From: CAVOJV01 sp963696325
GTDB lineage: Bacteria; Pseudomonadota; Gammaproteobacteria; Competibacterales; Competibacteraceae
Direction of reading: 5' to 3'
DNA length: 64,000 nt
Assembly: GCA_963696325.1 (NCBI GenBank)
Contig: CAVOJV010000056.1
Span: 42,291-106,290, forward strand
Below are positions 10,113-20,040 of the stretch, one piece after another. Below the pieces are notes generated by a model. It did not search any database, had not been told where the DNA came from, and was given only the letters and a program-made list of their open reading frames with translations. The first letter of the stretch is position 1. Each line of letters starts with the position of its first letter. Position numbers and translations under genes: made by a program.

Positions 10113-12640
10113 CTAATCTGCACGCCTTAGCACTGCGAAGGTCATGTCGGGATCATTGTCGTAGCCGACACCGAACACCGCAGCCGACTCGATGCTCTCC
10201 TCATGCAGACCAGCCTGCCGAAAGGCGTCTAGCCAAGCCTCACGGGAGCGCAGACAGCAACAGGTAGGGTCAAGGTGGTCCCAGAGGTTAGGCTTGGGGG
10301 TGGTCACCACTACTTTGTCAGCTAGGCGTACCAACTGCTGCAGCGCCTCGAAAATAAGATCCTCAGGCAACCGCTCCAGCACGGCGGTACATACCGCTAT
10401 GTCGAAAGGTTTGTTTGTCGTAGCAAACGGAGAAAACTCAGCACTGCCAAGTTCACCGAGAACCACTCGGTCGCTTACCGAGGGCAAGGCTGCCGCTACT
10501 ACTGCTGATGAGCGATCCAGTCCCCACACCTCAAGGCCCTGTTCGGCCAATGCCTCAGCTAGAAAGCCTACCCCACAACCTACGTCCACAACGGTGCGAC
10601 AGCCTGTCACTTTTACCAATTGATGGGCAAACTTCCGGCAGGCCGCCCTCGCGGCGGTCGTCTCCCCCAAGCCGCTGGTCTCGCTCCGGAATGGAGTACA
10701 CTCGGCCAAACTGTGACCTGTTTGTGGCGCCACCTCCGGCAGCCTGAAGCTCAACAGACCGGGAAAACGCGGCGGATCGAGTAGACCATGCACATCAAGC
10801 AGAGCCGGATTCCAGAATTGATCACCTTGCACCAAGCGGGCATGGTGGAGCGTAAAGAAAGCATTGGCCAGTCGGATTTCACGACTCAGCATGTCGGGAA
10901 TATCTTTCTTCGAGAACTGGCCGTAATGAACCACGACGGCATGCGGCGTGAATACCATTGATTGCCCGGTAGCGCGGACACGGAGGGTCCAGTCTACGTC
11001 CTGATAGCTGAAGCTAAAGGTCTCCTCCTCAAATCCACCACTATCAAGGAACAATTGCCGAGGAGTCAGCATACAACCACCGCTCACCCCAAGAACCTCA
11101 CTGATTACATGCAGCGAGAAACCAAAAACGGCCTCTGCCCCATAGTAGTCAAAGGGATCAAAAAAGTAGGGGCGCCCGTCGCGGCGTATCCCTGCCACTA
11201 TCCGCGTAAATTGAGTACGTCCGTTAGGGTAAACGAGCCGAGGTCCAACCGCGGCTACACCCGGGATCTGACAAAGAGCAAGCATAGTCTCAAGCCATTC
11301 AGGCGTGACAACTTCAGTGTCATCATTGAGAAAAAGCAGAAAGTCACCGCGGGCGGCGCTCGCCGCCGCATTGTTCATGCGTGAGAAAAAGCCATTTTCC
11401 ACCTCAACAAGACGCAGCCCCAGCGCTTTGCAGGTTGCCTGCAATGCAGAATCGCCAACTGCATTGGTGGCCAGCAGCACCTCGATATTCCGATAGGTAG
11501 TCTTGGCCCGCAGCGTATCAACACAAGCGCGCAAGAGCTTAGGATTGCGCGAGGAGATGATGATTGAGATCAGCGGTTGGCCTTGATGAGTCAGGTGAAC
11601 ACGGTAAGGACCGCTGGCGCTGACCAAATCTACCGTTCCCCTAAGACCACGGCGATGCAGTGCTGCGATGATGGCGCGACGTCCGGCATCAAAGGCTGCC
11701 GGCCGCGGCATGCCGCTATTTGAGCCTGGATGCTGACGCCAAGAATACAGTATCTCCGGGATGTGCTGTACCCGGTCAGTACGCTCGGCAAGACGCAACA
11801 CCAGGTCGTAGTCCTGGGCTCCGTCGAACTCGGCGCGCAGACCTCCAAGTTCAAAAAGCAAGGTCCGTCGCACCACCATGAAGTGAATGACGTAATTGTG
11901 CTCCAACAGCGCCAGCGGTGACCAGTCAGGTTTAAAGTACGGGTCGACATGGTGGCCATTAGCGGTAACAGAGTCCCGATCAGTGTAGACAACGTCTGGG
12001 TCGGGTTCTCGGATAGCGCTCGCGCCACGAAAAACAACGCCGCCGGGTCAAGCAGGTCATCGTGGTCGAGGAACCCGACCCATTGCCCTGTGGCTAGCTG
12101 CAGAGCCTGGTTAGTCGCTCCCGAGATGCCTAGGTTGATGTCCAAGCGCACCAGCTTGATGCGCTCATCGCGCCTAGCCAACTCGCGCAATACAGCAGCG
12201 ACCTCCGGATTACTGGCATCGTCGGCAATACATAACTCCCAACGCCCATAGACCTGGGCCTGTACCGAAGCCACTGCAGAGGTGAGAAACTTGAGAGGCG
12301 GGTTGTGCACAGGTAACACGATGCTGAGCAATGGCTGTGACGGTAAAGCGTCGATCGCCGCTCGCATATGGGATAATGCGCGCGGTGTCAGAGTGTTATG
12401 GGCAGCGAGCCAGGCCGGGTAAGGCTTAGCCGTCGCTACTATGGGGCTAACAGCATGCTCAGCTGTCCCGCTGGTAATAAATCCATGGACCTTTGGAATC
12501 ACCTTTGAAAAGAAGTTCTTTAACTGATATCTCCGGTATGTGGAGAGCGGCAAACGGCGATATACAGCACGAGCAATCCTCACGAACTGCTGTGCGGACC
12601 AATATAGCAGGTGCTTCAATGTTATCATTATTCTGCTCAC
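10113..12640 (-). CDS. GT2-GT2-methyltransferase fusion protein, broken by a -1 frameshift
   Basis: Two overlapping frames give one protein of about 840 residues. The upstream frame carries a first GT2 domain (LLSIVLPVHNPPLKFL, GFLDHDDLLDP) and runs out of frame after RALSENP. The downstream frame resumes with PDVVYTDRDSV and AQDYDLVLRLAE, then a second GT2 domain (PLISIIISSRNPKLL, FLNDDTEVV, SYQDVDWTLRV), and ends with a class I methyltransferase (TVVDVGCGVGFLAEAL, DIAVCTAVLERLPED). The break is repaired by one more C in the coding CCC at 12005-12003. Such fusions assemble O-chain repeats and modify the sugar or end the chain. The gene lies between two paralogous methyltransferase N-termini. 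Confidence 0.82.
12003..12005 (-). other. Frameshift point: missing base in C run
   Basis: The coding strand reads GAG AAC CCG ACC CAG. Adding one C gives GAG AAC CCC GAC CCA GAC, which restores SENPDPDVVYTDRD, the expected link between the two parts of the first GT2 domain. Confidence 0.82.
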
Positions 12641-12667
12641 TCGATTTTGCTTATTTTGAGACTAGGG

Positions 12668-13153
12668 CTACACAGTTGCAGCCAATTGATCCAACAGGCC
12701 CACCCAATTCTGGTGGTGAATTTGCGCCACGTCGTCTTCGGGTAGAGGTGCGAAATACCGTGCTGCCCACAGCACCCGACGCTCGCACGCCAGCACATCG
12801 AAAAACACGGCCTCCGCCTTGGCATATTAGGCGGCCATAAGGGGCACCGCCGATTTGCCTGCACACCATCGCTGAGCCATCAGGCTGGCCGGTGAAACCG
12901 GTTCCAGATCGGCAATTTCCAGCCGATTATATGGGGCCGCCAATTTGCGGCGCGGGAATTGTCTTCGACGCCATCTAACTGACAGGTCAAGAGACTTGGC
13001 CAGATAGCGTCCCCAAACACCGGGGCCGGTTTCCAAGTCCAGTACTCTGCTCCTGCTTTGCTCCCGACGGGCGATCTTGGCCAGGGAATCCTGACCATCC
13101 GGATAAAGCGAACGAACATAAGGGTGTTGTCCGGGATTTGCAGTATCTGCCAC
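12668..13153 (-). pseudogene. Degenerate methyltransferase remnant
   Basis: The start of this frame, SLYPDGQDSLAKIARR then SRVLDLETGPGVWGRYLAKS, closely matches the N-terminus of the methyltransferase at 5,862-7,421 (DPNGQDSLAKI, LDLGAGPGILGRYL). Motif I is damaged (ETGPG for GAGPG), the following DGVE segment is in another frame, and most of the domain is missing. The frame stops at 12,827. After that TAA the same frame stays open for about 50 codons (AEAVFFDVLACERRVLWAAR, then NWVGLLDQLAATV) to a stop at 12,668, so the tail of the ancestral protein may survive. Corresponding DNA in the two copies is nearly identical over about 25 bases. I regard it as a decayed duplicate. Confidence 0.72.
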
Positions 13154-13178
13154 GGATTTCTCGACTGGCCGCTAACGA

Positions 13179-14576
13179 TCAACTTAATGAAGACGGGATA
13201 GGATAGGCCTCGGCTTCCGATAGATCGGCCTCGGCGATGGACAGTTCGATGCGGCGCATCGGTATTCCCACTAGCCCCTGATGATTGCTGCTGGCATGGC
13301 ATTTAAAGGTCAGCACGTCATTGCACCAACAATGGATCAAATGATCCGCCTGGGTGCCTGCTGCAACCGCCACGTCTACCGAATAATCTCCAACGGGCAG
13401 CACCGGCATGCGAAAAGAAAAGCGGGCAATCAGAGTCTGGCCGGCATCCACTTCGTTATATTTTTCCGCGTACGTTAAATACGTGTTATCCCCGAACAGA
13501 TTTTGCCCCAAGCGATCCTTTATGAAAAAGCCAATGATAGGATTAATAATGGAATCCTCGGCCACCGCGCTCACCAACAACGTCACCAACTCCCCGCCGA
13601 CGATCCAGTGCAGTGGTCTGTTATGTTCATCCAGAAAATACACATCACAAAACTGGGCGGCCTTCGTGCCATAACCGGCCCGGTCTGGCTGAAAGGGCAG
13701 CAATTCAATATCGTTGCGAAAACGGGTTTGGTTAAGGATGGCCAGACGTTGGTCATAACCATCGCTCTCGATATCGACAGGCGCGCTGTTAATGACCCGC
13801 AACTGTGCTTGCCGAGGTTTTTGCCCGTCGCCTATCTGCGACTCTCGCAACGTAGCGACATAGCGCTCGCAGACTTCTTTTGCCGAACCTAACGCCCGCA
13901 GCATGCCATGCTCCAGCCAGAGCACCCGATCGCATAAATTTATTACCGAGCCGGTATCATGGCTGACAAATAGCAAGGTGCCATGGGTTTGAAACTTTCT
14001 CAGAAACCGCATGCACTTCTGCACAAAGAAAATATCGCCAACCGCCAGCGCCTCATCAATAACGAGGACATCGGCATTCACATGGGCTATCACTGAAAAA
14101 GCCAGCCTCACATACATACCGCTGGAATATATCTTCACCGGTTGGTCGATAAAATCGCCAATATCGGCGAACGCCAGAATATCGGGTAGATTGGCATCGA
14201 TTTCAGCATCTGTAAGGCCCAATATGGACGCATTGAGGTAAACATTTTCTCTGCCGGTAAATTCCGGATTAAATCCTGTCCCCAGTTCTAACAACGCCGC
14301 AATCCGCCCATTGACATCGATGTTTCCCGAGGTTGCCGTCAGAGTGCTGCACAATAGCTTTAACAGCGTCGATTTTCCAGAGCCATTGCAACCGATAATG
14401 CCTATGGTCTCACCGTGTTGAACTTGAAATGAAATATCCTTGAGCGCCCAGAATTCACGAAAATACTGTCTTTTCCCCCGCCATAACATTTGCTTCAAGC
14501 GGTCCTGGGGATGTTCGTAGATATGGTAACATTTACTCAAGCCATTGGCGGTTATCACTAAATTTTCGTTTTTCAT
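13179..14576 (-). CDS. wzt: O-antigen ABC exporter ATP-binding subunit with carbohydrate-binding C-domain
   Basis: This is the cytoplasmic ATPase of an ABC-2 polysaccharide exporter, moving undecaprenol-linked O-chains across the inner membrane. Walker A is GCNGSGKST at residues 62-70, the signature region is YSSGMYVRLAFSV, Walker B is VLVIDEALAVGD, and the switch His is in FVSHD. After residue 250 or so there is a second domain of about 200 residues with FCDVYFLDEHNRPL and MPVLPVGDYSVDVAVA, typical of the Wzt C-terminal domain that binds the capped O-chain. Its length (465) fits Wzt with that domain. The permease gene lies 23 bp upstream in the same direction. The domain implies that the chain end is modified, in line with the methyltransferases nearby. 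Confidence 0.93.
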   Translation of the reverse strand: MKNENLVITANGLSKCYHIYEHPQDRLKQMLWRGKRQYFREFWALKDISFQVQHGETIGIIGCNGSGKSTLLKLLCSTLTATSGNIDVNGRIAALLELGTGFNPEFTGRENVYLNASILGLTDAEIDANLPDILAFADIGDFIDQPVKIYSSGMYVRLAFSVIAHVNADVLVIDEALAVGDIFFVQKCMRFLRKFQTHGTLLFVSHDTGSVINLCDRVLWLEHGMLRALGSAKEVCERYVATLRESQIGDGQKPRQAQLRVINSAPVDIESDGYDQRLAILNQTRFRNDIELLPFQPDRAGYGTKAAQFCDVYFLDEHNRPLHWIVGGELVTLLVSAVAEDSIINPIIGFFIKDRLGQNLFGDNTYLTYAEKYNEVDAGQTLIARFSFRMPVLPVGDYSVDVAVAAGTQADHLIHCWCNDVLTFKCHASSNHQGLVGIPMRRIELSIAEADLSEAEAYPIPSSLS

Positions 14577-14599
14577 AGGCTACTCAAGATCCTACAAGC

Positions 14600-15388
14600 T
14601 TATATAACGTCTGCAAACCCTTTACGGGTCCGCCTGAACCAATAACCGCCGAGGAGCGCTATGACAATCGAGAATGCCAAGATGGCAAAATAGGAATCCC
14701 AGGCTGGGATCTGGCCGAATATCGCTACCTCGCGGGCTTGCTCGATGATCAAGGCCAGAGGATTCAACGCCAACCAAGGCCGCAGAAAATCAGGAAGGGT
14801 ACTGAGCGGGTAGAAGACCGGACTGAGAAACATCAATAACTGCACGAGCGGTATAACGATTTGCTGAGTATCCCTAACATAGACCCCGAGCGAGGATAAA
14901 AACCAGCTCATACCCAATCCCAGCAAAATCAGCGGACAGAAAATAATCGGCAGAAAAATGGATGTCCATTGGACACCTGCATAAAAAAAGATCTGCATCA
15001 AGAATATCACGATAAACCCAATGCACAGATTTATAGCAGCGGAAGTCACCAGCACAACCGGAAGGAGTTCGAGCGGAAAGACCACATTCTTGACATAGCT
15101 TTGACGGCTTAAAATCAAACTTGGCGACCGGCTCATGCACTCCGCCACAAAGCCGTAGATTGTCATTCCAACAAACAAAATAATCGCGAACTGCGCGATG
15201 CTCTCGTTGCCGCCTTTACCCCAGCGACTTTGAAAAATAACCCCAAAAAAGAGCGTAAAGACTAATAACGACAGCAAAGGCAGAAAGAACGACCACAACA
15301 AGCCAAAATAGGACCCCTGATAGCGCTCATTGAAATCTCGGTTCAAAAGCTTCTTAAATAGCTGGCGATGCCGCCATATCTTATTCAT
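14600..15388 (-). CDS. wzm: O-antigen ABC exporter permease
   Basis: The 262-residue protein is an ABC-2 type permease. It has the N-terminal cytoplasmic amphipathic part LFKKLLNRDFNERYQGSYFG, followed by six hydrophobic spans and the short basic tail RRTRKGFADVI. It forms the channel partner of the ATPase encoded immediately downstream. The length and the RYxGSxxGxxW element fit the polysaccharide exporter branch (Wzm/KpsM/TagG). No rearrangement is visible. Confidence 0.92.
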   Translation of the reverse strand: MNKIWRHRQLFKKLLNRDFNERYQGSYFGLLWSFFLPLLSLLVFTLFFGVIFQSRWGKGGNESIAQFAIILFVGMTIYGFVAECMSRSPSLILSRQSYVKNVVFPLELLPVVLVTSAAINLCIGFIVIFLMQIFFYAGVQWTSIFLPIIFCPLILLGLGMSWFLSSLGVYVRDTQQIVIPLVQLLMFLSPVFYPLSTLPDFLRPWLALNPLALIIEQAREVAIFGQIPAWDSYFAILAFSIVIALLGGYWFRRTRKGFADVI

Positions 15389-15483
15389 AGAATACGGAAA
15401 AAATAGTCAAGGAAAGCGGCTCAATAGAGTTTCGCAAGCGGCAAGCCAACCCCGGCGGGAAAAGTTGTCAATCCGCATTGCGC

Positions 15484-18471
15484 TTAATGGCCGCGCCCTG
15501 GCCACCACCGGTGCCAGAAACGGCGGGATGACTTTTCAGGCTGTTTGCTGGCGGCCGCGCGCTGATCACCCACCCAGATCGCTTGCGGTGCTTGGCCCTT
15601 TTCATAACGTTCCCACATCATACGATAAGCCTGCTCCAGATGCCTGACAAACCGCTCCGTGTCAAACAGCGCGGCCTGCAAGCGATTAGCTGCAAGCCTG
15701 CTGCGCAGACCGGCCAATGCTTTCGGGTGGGTTGCCAGATGGACTGCCTTGCGTTCGTACGCTTCAAGGGTCTCGGTGATCAATTCCGGCAACCCCACCG
15801 CCTGTAACAGGCTGGCTCCCACGCGACCGGCGAAGGTCTGGCCTCGGCAGGTCAAGACCGGTAACCCCGCCCACAGCGCATCGCTGGCAGTGGTATGAGC
15901 ATTGTAAATCCGCGTGTCGAGGAATAAATCCGCCAAGCGGTGGCGCTCCAGATGGCGGTCCTTAGGCAGGCGTTGGGCGAATATGAGCCGTTCCCCAGTA
16001 ACGCCATGCATCTCGGCTTCTCTATGGAGGTTATCTTTTACCTCATCGTTGGTGGCGTATAACCACAGAATGCTCTCAGGCACCTTCTTGAGTATGCGCA
16101 TCCAGACAGCGAACATGACCGGATCAAGCTTGTAGGCCTGGTTGAAACAGCAGAATACGAATCCCCTCTCAGGCAACCCCTGATCCGAACGGCTTATTCC
16201 GGTTTCGGCAATCTCCTGCCAGTGATCATTCACCTGATAGCAATCGGGAAGGTAAACGGGCTGTTCCGAGAAAAACTGGGCGTTTTCGAGCGGTAACACG
16301 ACCGGATCGGCAACGATGTAATGAATAAAATCCGCCCCCATGGTGCCCGGAAAGCCCAGGTAGTTCACCTGGACGGGCGCGGGTTGCAGGGCAAAAATCT
16401 CGGTACGTGCATCCTTCGTATACGCCATCAGATCCACCAGTAGGTGGATGCCATCCTGATGAATGCGCCGTGCCGCCTGAGCATTGTTAAACTCGGTCAA
16501 GTCTACGAAGTGGTCGCAGTCCGCTTTGATCTGACGGTAGTAAACGCTGTTATCATCTTTAGAGAGCGCATAGCCGTGGATTTCAAAGCGCTGGCGGTCA
16601 TGGAGTCTGAACACGCTACGCATCAGGTGCGCCGTGGGGTGGTTGCAAAAATCCGCCGAGACATAACCGATCTTTAGCTTGTCTATCCGTTCGTTCACGT
16701 AAATGAACGACTGTGAACGCTTTATTGCAGCCATGCCAGACTGGATACGTTCAGCTTGGCTACGCGCTACCGCCAACTGCAAGCTGGGCAGCAGCGGCAG
16801 GGACAAGGCCTGGAAGGAATCCAGGGGCACCTCTGCGCCCTCGGCAAGCGCGGTCTCCACCAATTCCCGAATAGTATGAATTGTAGTGAGATAATCGGCC
16901 CATTCACAACGCGTCAGCCGGTCCCCGACATGACTGGTATAAATAGCCCTGGGATCGAGATTACTGGTTACAGAGTCCGCGGGTCTAAAATTAAAGGGGC
17001 CATTCTGATAATTATCCCTGAATGCCACTTTATCCAGGCGTTCGGCATTCGCGAAAGCTTCCCGGGCCTCCGCGAAACGTTGCAGCCCAGCCAGCGCTCC
17101 CCCCAGGTTGGCATAGATTTGCCACTCCAGACCCTCACGTGACAACAAGCGATCGGAGACCTGCAACGCTTCCTGGAAGCGTCCCAAGGCAATCAACACG
17201 GTGGCTTTGGCCATTAACGCCTTAGTATGCGCAACATCCAAGGCTAATACCCGCTCTACAGCGGCTAATGCCTGGATGTTTCGGTTCAGCAACAACAATA
17301 CCGACACTTGGCTGAGCAGCAAATCCTTATGATCGGGATAAAGCGTTAACCCCTGCTCCACACAGGCCAGGGCGTTGGCATTTTGCTGTAACCACAGAAA
17401 CAGTTCAATCTTGATCAGAATCGCGCCAACTGCAGGAGGATCCTGCTTTAATAAGGGATCGAGCGCCAGCGACGTTTCTTCATAACGCCGCAGCGCCAAC
17501 AGGGCACGCGCTCTGATCAATTGTATTTCGTCGGCAAACCGCTGCGTCTCCGGGATATGCTGAAGCTCAGCGAGCGCGTCCTCGTAGCGCTTCATACCCA
17601 ACAGGGCCTGCAGTTTATTTTGCCAGCCGGTGAGACCCATTGGGTCTACCGTCAAAGCGGTTTCGGCGACCTGCAACGCTTCCTCGAAACGTTTTAATTC
17701 CTGCAACGCCTTGCTCTTGTTGAGCAGGGCTTTCAAATGTCGCGGATGGTGGACCAGTATCCGGTCCAGGGTTTCCAGAGCAGCGCCGGGGCGCTGCAAG
17801 CCGAGCAGGGCGGCGGCCCGGTTGAGCAGCGCGCTCAGGACATTGGGCTGGGCCGCCAAGGCTTCATCGGCCGATTGCAAGGCCTCGGCATGCCGGCCCA
17901 GCGCAGACAGGACGGAGCTGCGATTGATCAGCGCATTGGTATACCCGGGCCGCAACGCCAATGCCTGATCGAACGCCAACAGGGCGGATTGCTGCCGGCC
18001 CAGACCCAACAGCGCCATGCCTCGGTTCATCTGCGCCGTCACCTGTCGGGCATCGATAGACAGCGCATGATCGGCCACCGCCAGGGCTTCCGCATGCCGG
18101 TTCAGCCGCAGCAGGGCAGTGCTCTTATTCAGCAGGGCTATTACCTGATCGGCATCCAGGGCAAGCACACTGTCAGCCAGGCGCACCGCTTCATCAAACT
18201 GGCCCAATTCAAGCAACGCGGCGGAACCGATGAGAAGGGCGCGCTGGTTGTTTACATCCAGTCCTAACGCCTGCTCTACGGCTTGCAGGCACGGGATAAA
18301 CCGGTCCAGGCTGTACTGGGCATTCGCCAACTGCAGCCATGCCTGGAGCTGGTGGGGATCAAGCTGGCAGACCCGGGTGTACAGATGACAGGCCTGCTCA
18401 AACTCGTTCTGCTTGCATAACCGGTCTGCCTGCTCGAGTAGGCATTGAGGGCTTAACGGTTCAGAATTCAT
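15484..18471 (-). CDS. TPR-repeat SPINDLY-type (OGT-like) glycosyltransferase, GT41
   Basis: The 995-residue protein begins with about thirteen tetratricopeptide repeats (residues about 5-480), recognisable from recurring A-L-N/A-L-G-R-A-L patterns. The C-terminal part is the GT41 catalytic region: KLKIGYVSADFCNHPTAHLM, QVNYLGFPGTMGADFIHYIV, RGFVFCCFNQAYKLDPVMF and LFLDTRIYNAHTTASDALWA, followed by GLPVLTCRGQTFAGRVGASL. Relatives transfer GlcNAc, glucose or other sugars to proteins. Lying next to wzm it may instead, or also, act on surface structures; the substrate cannot be read from sequence. It ends with an unusually basic, Trp-rich tail (RRFWHRWWPGRGH). Confidence 0.9.
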   Translation of the reverse strand: MNSEPLSPQCLLEQADRLCKQNEFEQACHLYTRVCQLDPHQLQAWLQLANAQYSLDRFIPCLQAVEQALGLDVNNQRALLIGSAALLELGQFDEAVRLADSVLALDADQVIALLNKSTALLRLNRHAEALAVADHALSIDARQVTAQMNRGMALLGLGRQQSALLAFDQALALRPGYTNALINRSSVLSALGRHAEALQSADEALAAQPNVLSALLNRAAALLGLQRPGAALETLDRILVHHPRHLKALLNKSKALQELKRFEEALQVAETALTVDPMGLTGWQNKLQALLGMKRYEDALAELQHIPETQRFADEIQLIRARALLALRRYEETSLALDPLLKQDPPAVGAILIKIELFLWLQQNANALACVEQGLTLYPDHKDLLLSQVSVLLLLNRNIQALAAVERVLALDVAHTKALMAKATVLIALGRFQEALQVSDRLLSREGLEWQIYANLGGALAGLQRFAEAREAFANAERLDKVAFRDNYQNGPFNFRPADSVTSNLDPRAIYTSHVGDRLTRCEWADYLTTIHTIRELVETALAEGAEVPLDSFQALSLPLLPSLQLAVARSQAERIQSGMAAIKRSQSFIYVNERIDKLKIGYVSADFCNHPTAHLMRSVFRLHDRQRFEIHGYALSKDDNSVYYRQIKADCDHFVDLTEFNNAQAARRIHQDGIHLLVDLMAYTKDARTEIFALQPAPVQVNYLGFPGTMGADFIHYIVADPVVLPLENAQFFSEQPVYLPDCYQVNDHWQEIAETGISRSDQGLPERGFVFCCFNQAYKLDPVMFAVWMRILKKVPESILWLYATNDEVKDNLHREAEMHGVTGERLIFAQRLPKDRHLERHRLADLFLDTRIYNAHTTASDALWAGLPVLTCRGQTFAGRVGASLLQAVGLPELITETLEAYERKAVHLATHPKALAGLRSRLAANRLQAALFDTERFVRHLEQAYRMMWERYEKGQAPQAIWVGDQRAAASKQPEKSSRRFWHRWWPGRGH

Positions 18472-18542
18472 AAGACAAAGGTAAAAAGCGCACAGCGCTG
18501 CGTGGCAAACAAGCTCAGCCGCGCAATAGGCCAGATCGATAC

Positions 18543-18941
18543 CTATTGCTTGGTGTCATGGTACCACTGGCCATCGATGAGGACCCAGGCATCCTCCAGG
18601 TTTTGTTTCCACCAACCCATGGTACCTACCATGACATCCCCGTTAACCCGCACGGTAGCCCGCTCACCGTCCACGGTGATCTCTTCGATCTTCACGTTCC
18701 TGACGGGGAGTCCGCTGACCACTCCGGCCTTATCCGGTGTCAGCCACCCGCCAGGCCGCGCAGCGGATTCCATCTCATACAGCGTTCTGGTATCTCGGGA
18801 CTGCCTGGCCGCCCAGTACTTGGTGACGCGCTGCTCTAGCGCCGCCTTAACATCTTGCTGACCTTCCGCGGCGAAAACGTTAAGCGTCAACAGCCCTAGG
18901 ATCAGGAATAATACACGACTGATAGTTTGGATGTTCAACAT
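18543..18941 (-). CDS. Small exported protein, NTF2/SnoaL-like fold suspected
   Basis: The product has about 132 residues. I use the ATG at 18941 because it gives a clean signal peptide (MLNIQTISRVLFLILGLLTL, cut after NVFA); the open frame reaches 19010 but would add a non-signal leader. The mature part (ALEQRVTKYWAARQSRD, followed by VRNVKIEEITVDGERATV and GTMGWWKQN) has the helix-then-sheet pattern and Trp-rich end of NTF2-like proteins. It lies just downstream of the parvulin-type isomerase gene and is probably in its transcript. Function unknown. Confidence 0.65.
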   Translation of the reverse strand: MLNIQTISRVLFLILGLLTLNVFAAEGQQDVKAALEQRVTKYWAARQSRDTRTLYEMESAARPGGWLTPDKAGVVSGLPVRNVKIEEITVDGERATVRVNGDVMVGTMGWWKQNLEDAWVLIDGQWYHDTKQ

Positions 18942-19006
18942 GGGCGTTCGCCTTGTGATTGAGCACGGGTTAATTGAAGTGAACAAACTCCCGACCCATT
19001 TAAAAC

Positions 19007-20005
19007 TCAAGGTATGGCGCTCTTGAGATCTGACATTTCCACGCTGACACCAACCTCCTTGGCCAGCTTCCAGGCATACGCCTCGCGGGCCTTGACATGA
19101 GCTTCCTGGCGCATCCTGGCGAGTGCGTTATCACGGACGTTGGCATATGGCGTTATCAGAGCATCCCGCTTGTCTTTCAGCAAAATAATCTCGTACCCGG
19201 CCGGCGATTCCAGCACATCGGTAAACTGCCCCACTTGCAGCCCGGCCACGGCGTTGTCTAGCCAGGGGTCCTGCTTGAGCGGCAGAAACCCCAGGTCACC
19301 ATCAGCCACCTTCGCTTGAGGATTCTCGGTGAGCGTTTTAGCCAGTTCCGTAAAGGATTCTCCCGCGCGCAGGCGTCTCAGGACAGCTTCGGCCCGTGCC
19401 TTGACCGCGGTGCGGTCCTCGGGGCTCGCATTGGCGGACACCCGCAACTGGATCTGGCTGACCCTCACCGTGGCCGGAATCCCGAATAGTTCCTGATGAT
19501 CCAGATAATATTGGTGAATATGTTCCTCGGTGGGCACAGCGTTCGCCTCTGGGAAGTGGCGGGCGGTCAGCGTTTTGTAGGCCTGCACATAGTCCTGTTG
19601 TTTGAGCGGCCGATCGCTAGGCAGTAATCCTTCCCTGCGCATACCCTCTTCGATCAAGCGGTCGATGATCATCTCGCGAAGCACCTCCGCCCGACCGTTG
19701 TCGGTAGTCGCCACCTTGGCAACTACACTCGTATCCTTGGAGATATATTGCATGAAATCGTCGACGGTAATTTTACGGTCGCCAACGCGGGCCATGATGA
19801 CTTCTTTTCGAGGCTGCTGTACCGCACCCATCTCCATTGACGGAGCAGCCGCAGTCTGTTTGGTCGTATGTTCATCAGATCGTTTCACGGCACCTTCCGC
19901 AGCGGGGGCAACCGTTTGTTCAGCCAGCGGGGCCGTCTGAAACAGCCCCAGCAGGCATCCCGCTGCGGCTGTTAATTCTAAAATCTTCAGCAATTTTCTG
20001 AGCAT
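19007..20005 (-). CDS. Exported parvulin-type peptidyl-prolyl isomerase (EpsD/SurA-like)
   Basis: The 332-residue protein has an N-terminal export signal (MLRKLLKILELTAAAGCLLG), a low-complexity linker, then the SurA-N-like helical part (ITVDDFMQYISKDTS, REMIIDRLIEEGMRREGLL). The PpiC rotamase domain at residues about 170-275 shows VRVSQIQLRV, ADGDLGFLPLKQDPWLD and DVLESPAGYEIILLKDKR. Such proteins fold exported proteins in the periplasm, and the EpsD branch accompanies exopolysaccharide loci. Its position between a polysaccharide locus and the T2SS genes fits a chaperone for exported or secreted proteins; this is inference. Confidence 0.85.
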   Translation of the reverse strand: MLRKLLKILELTAAAGCLLGLFQTAPLAEQTVAPAAEGAVKRSDEHTTKQTAAAPSMEMGAVQQPRKEVIMARVGDRKITVDDFMQYISKDTSVVAKVATTDNGRAEVLREMIIDRLIEEGMRREGLLPSDRPLKQQDYVQAYKTLTARHFPEANAVPTEEHIHQYYLDHQELFGIPATVRVSQIQLRVSANASPEDRTAVKARAEAVLRRLRAGESFTELAKTLTENPQAKVADGDLGFLPLKQDPWLDNAVAGLQVGQFTDVLESPAGYEIILLKDKRDALITPYANVRDNALARMRQEAHVKAREAYAWKLAKEVGVSVEMSDLKSAIP

Positions 20006-20040
20006 ATATACCTTAACCAGCGAGGCTTCTATCGACTATT

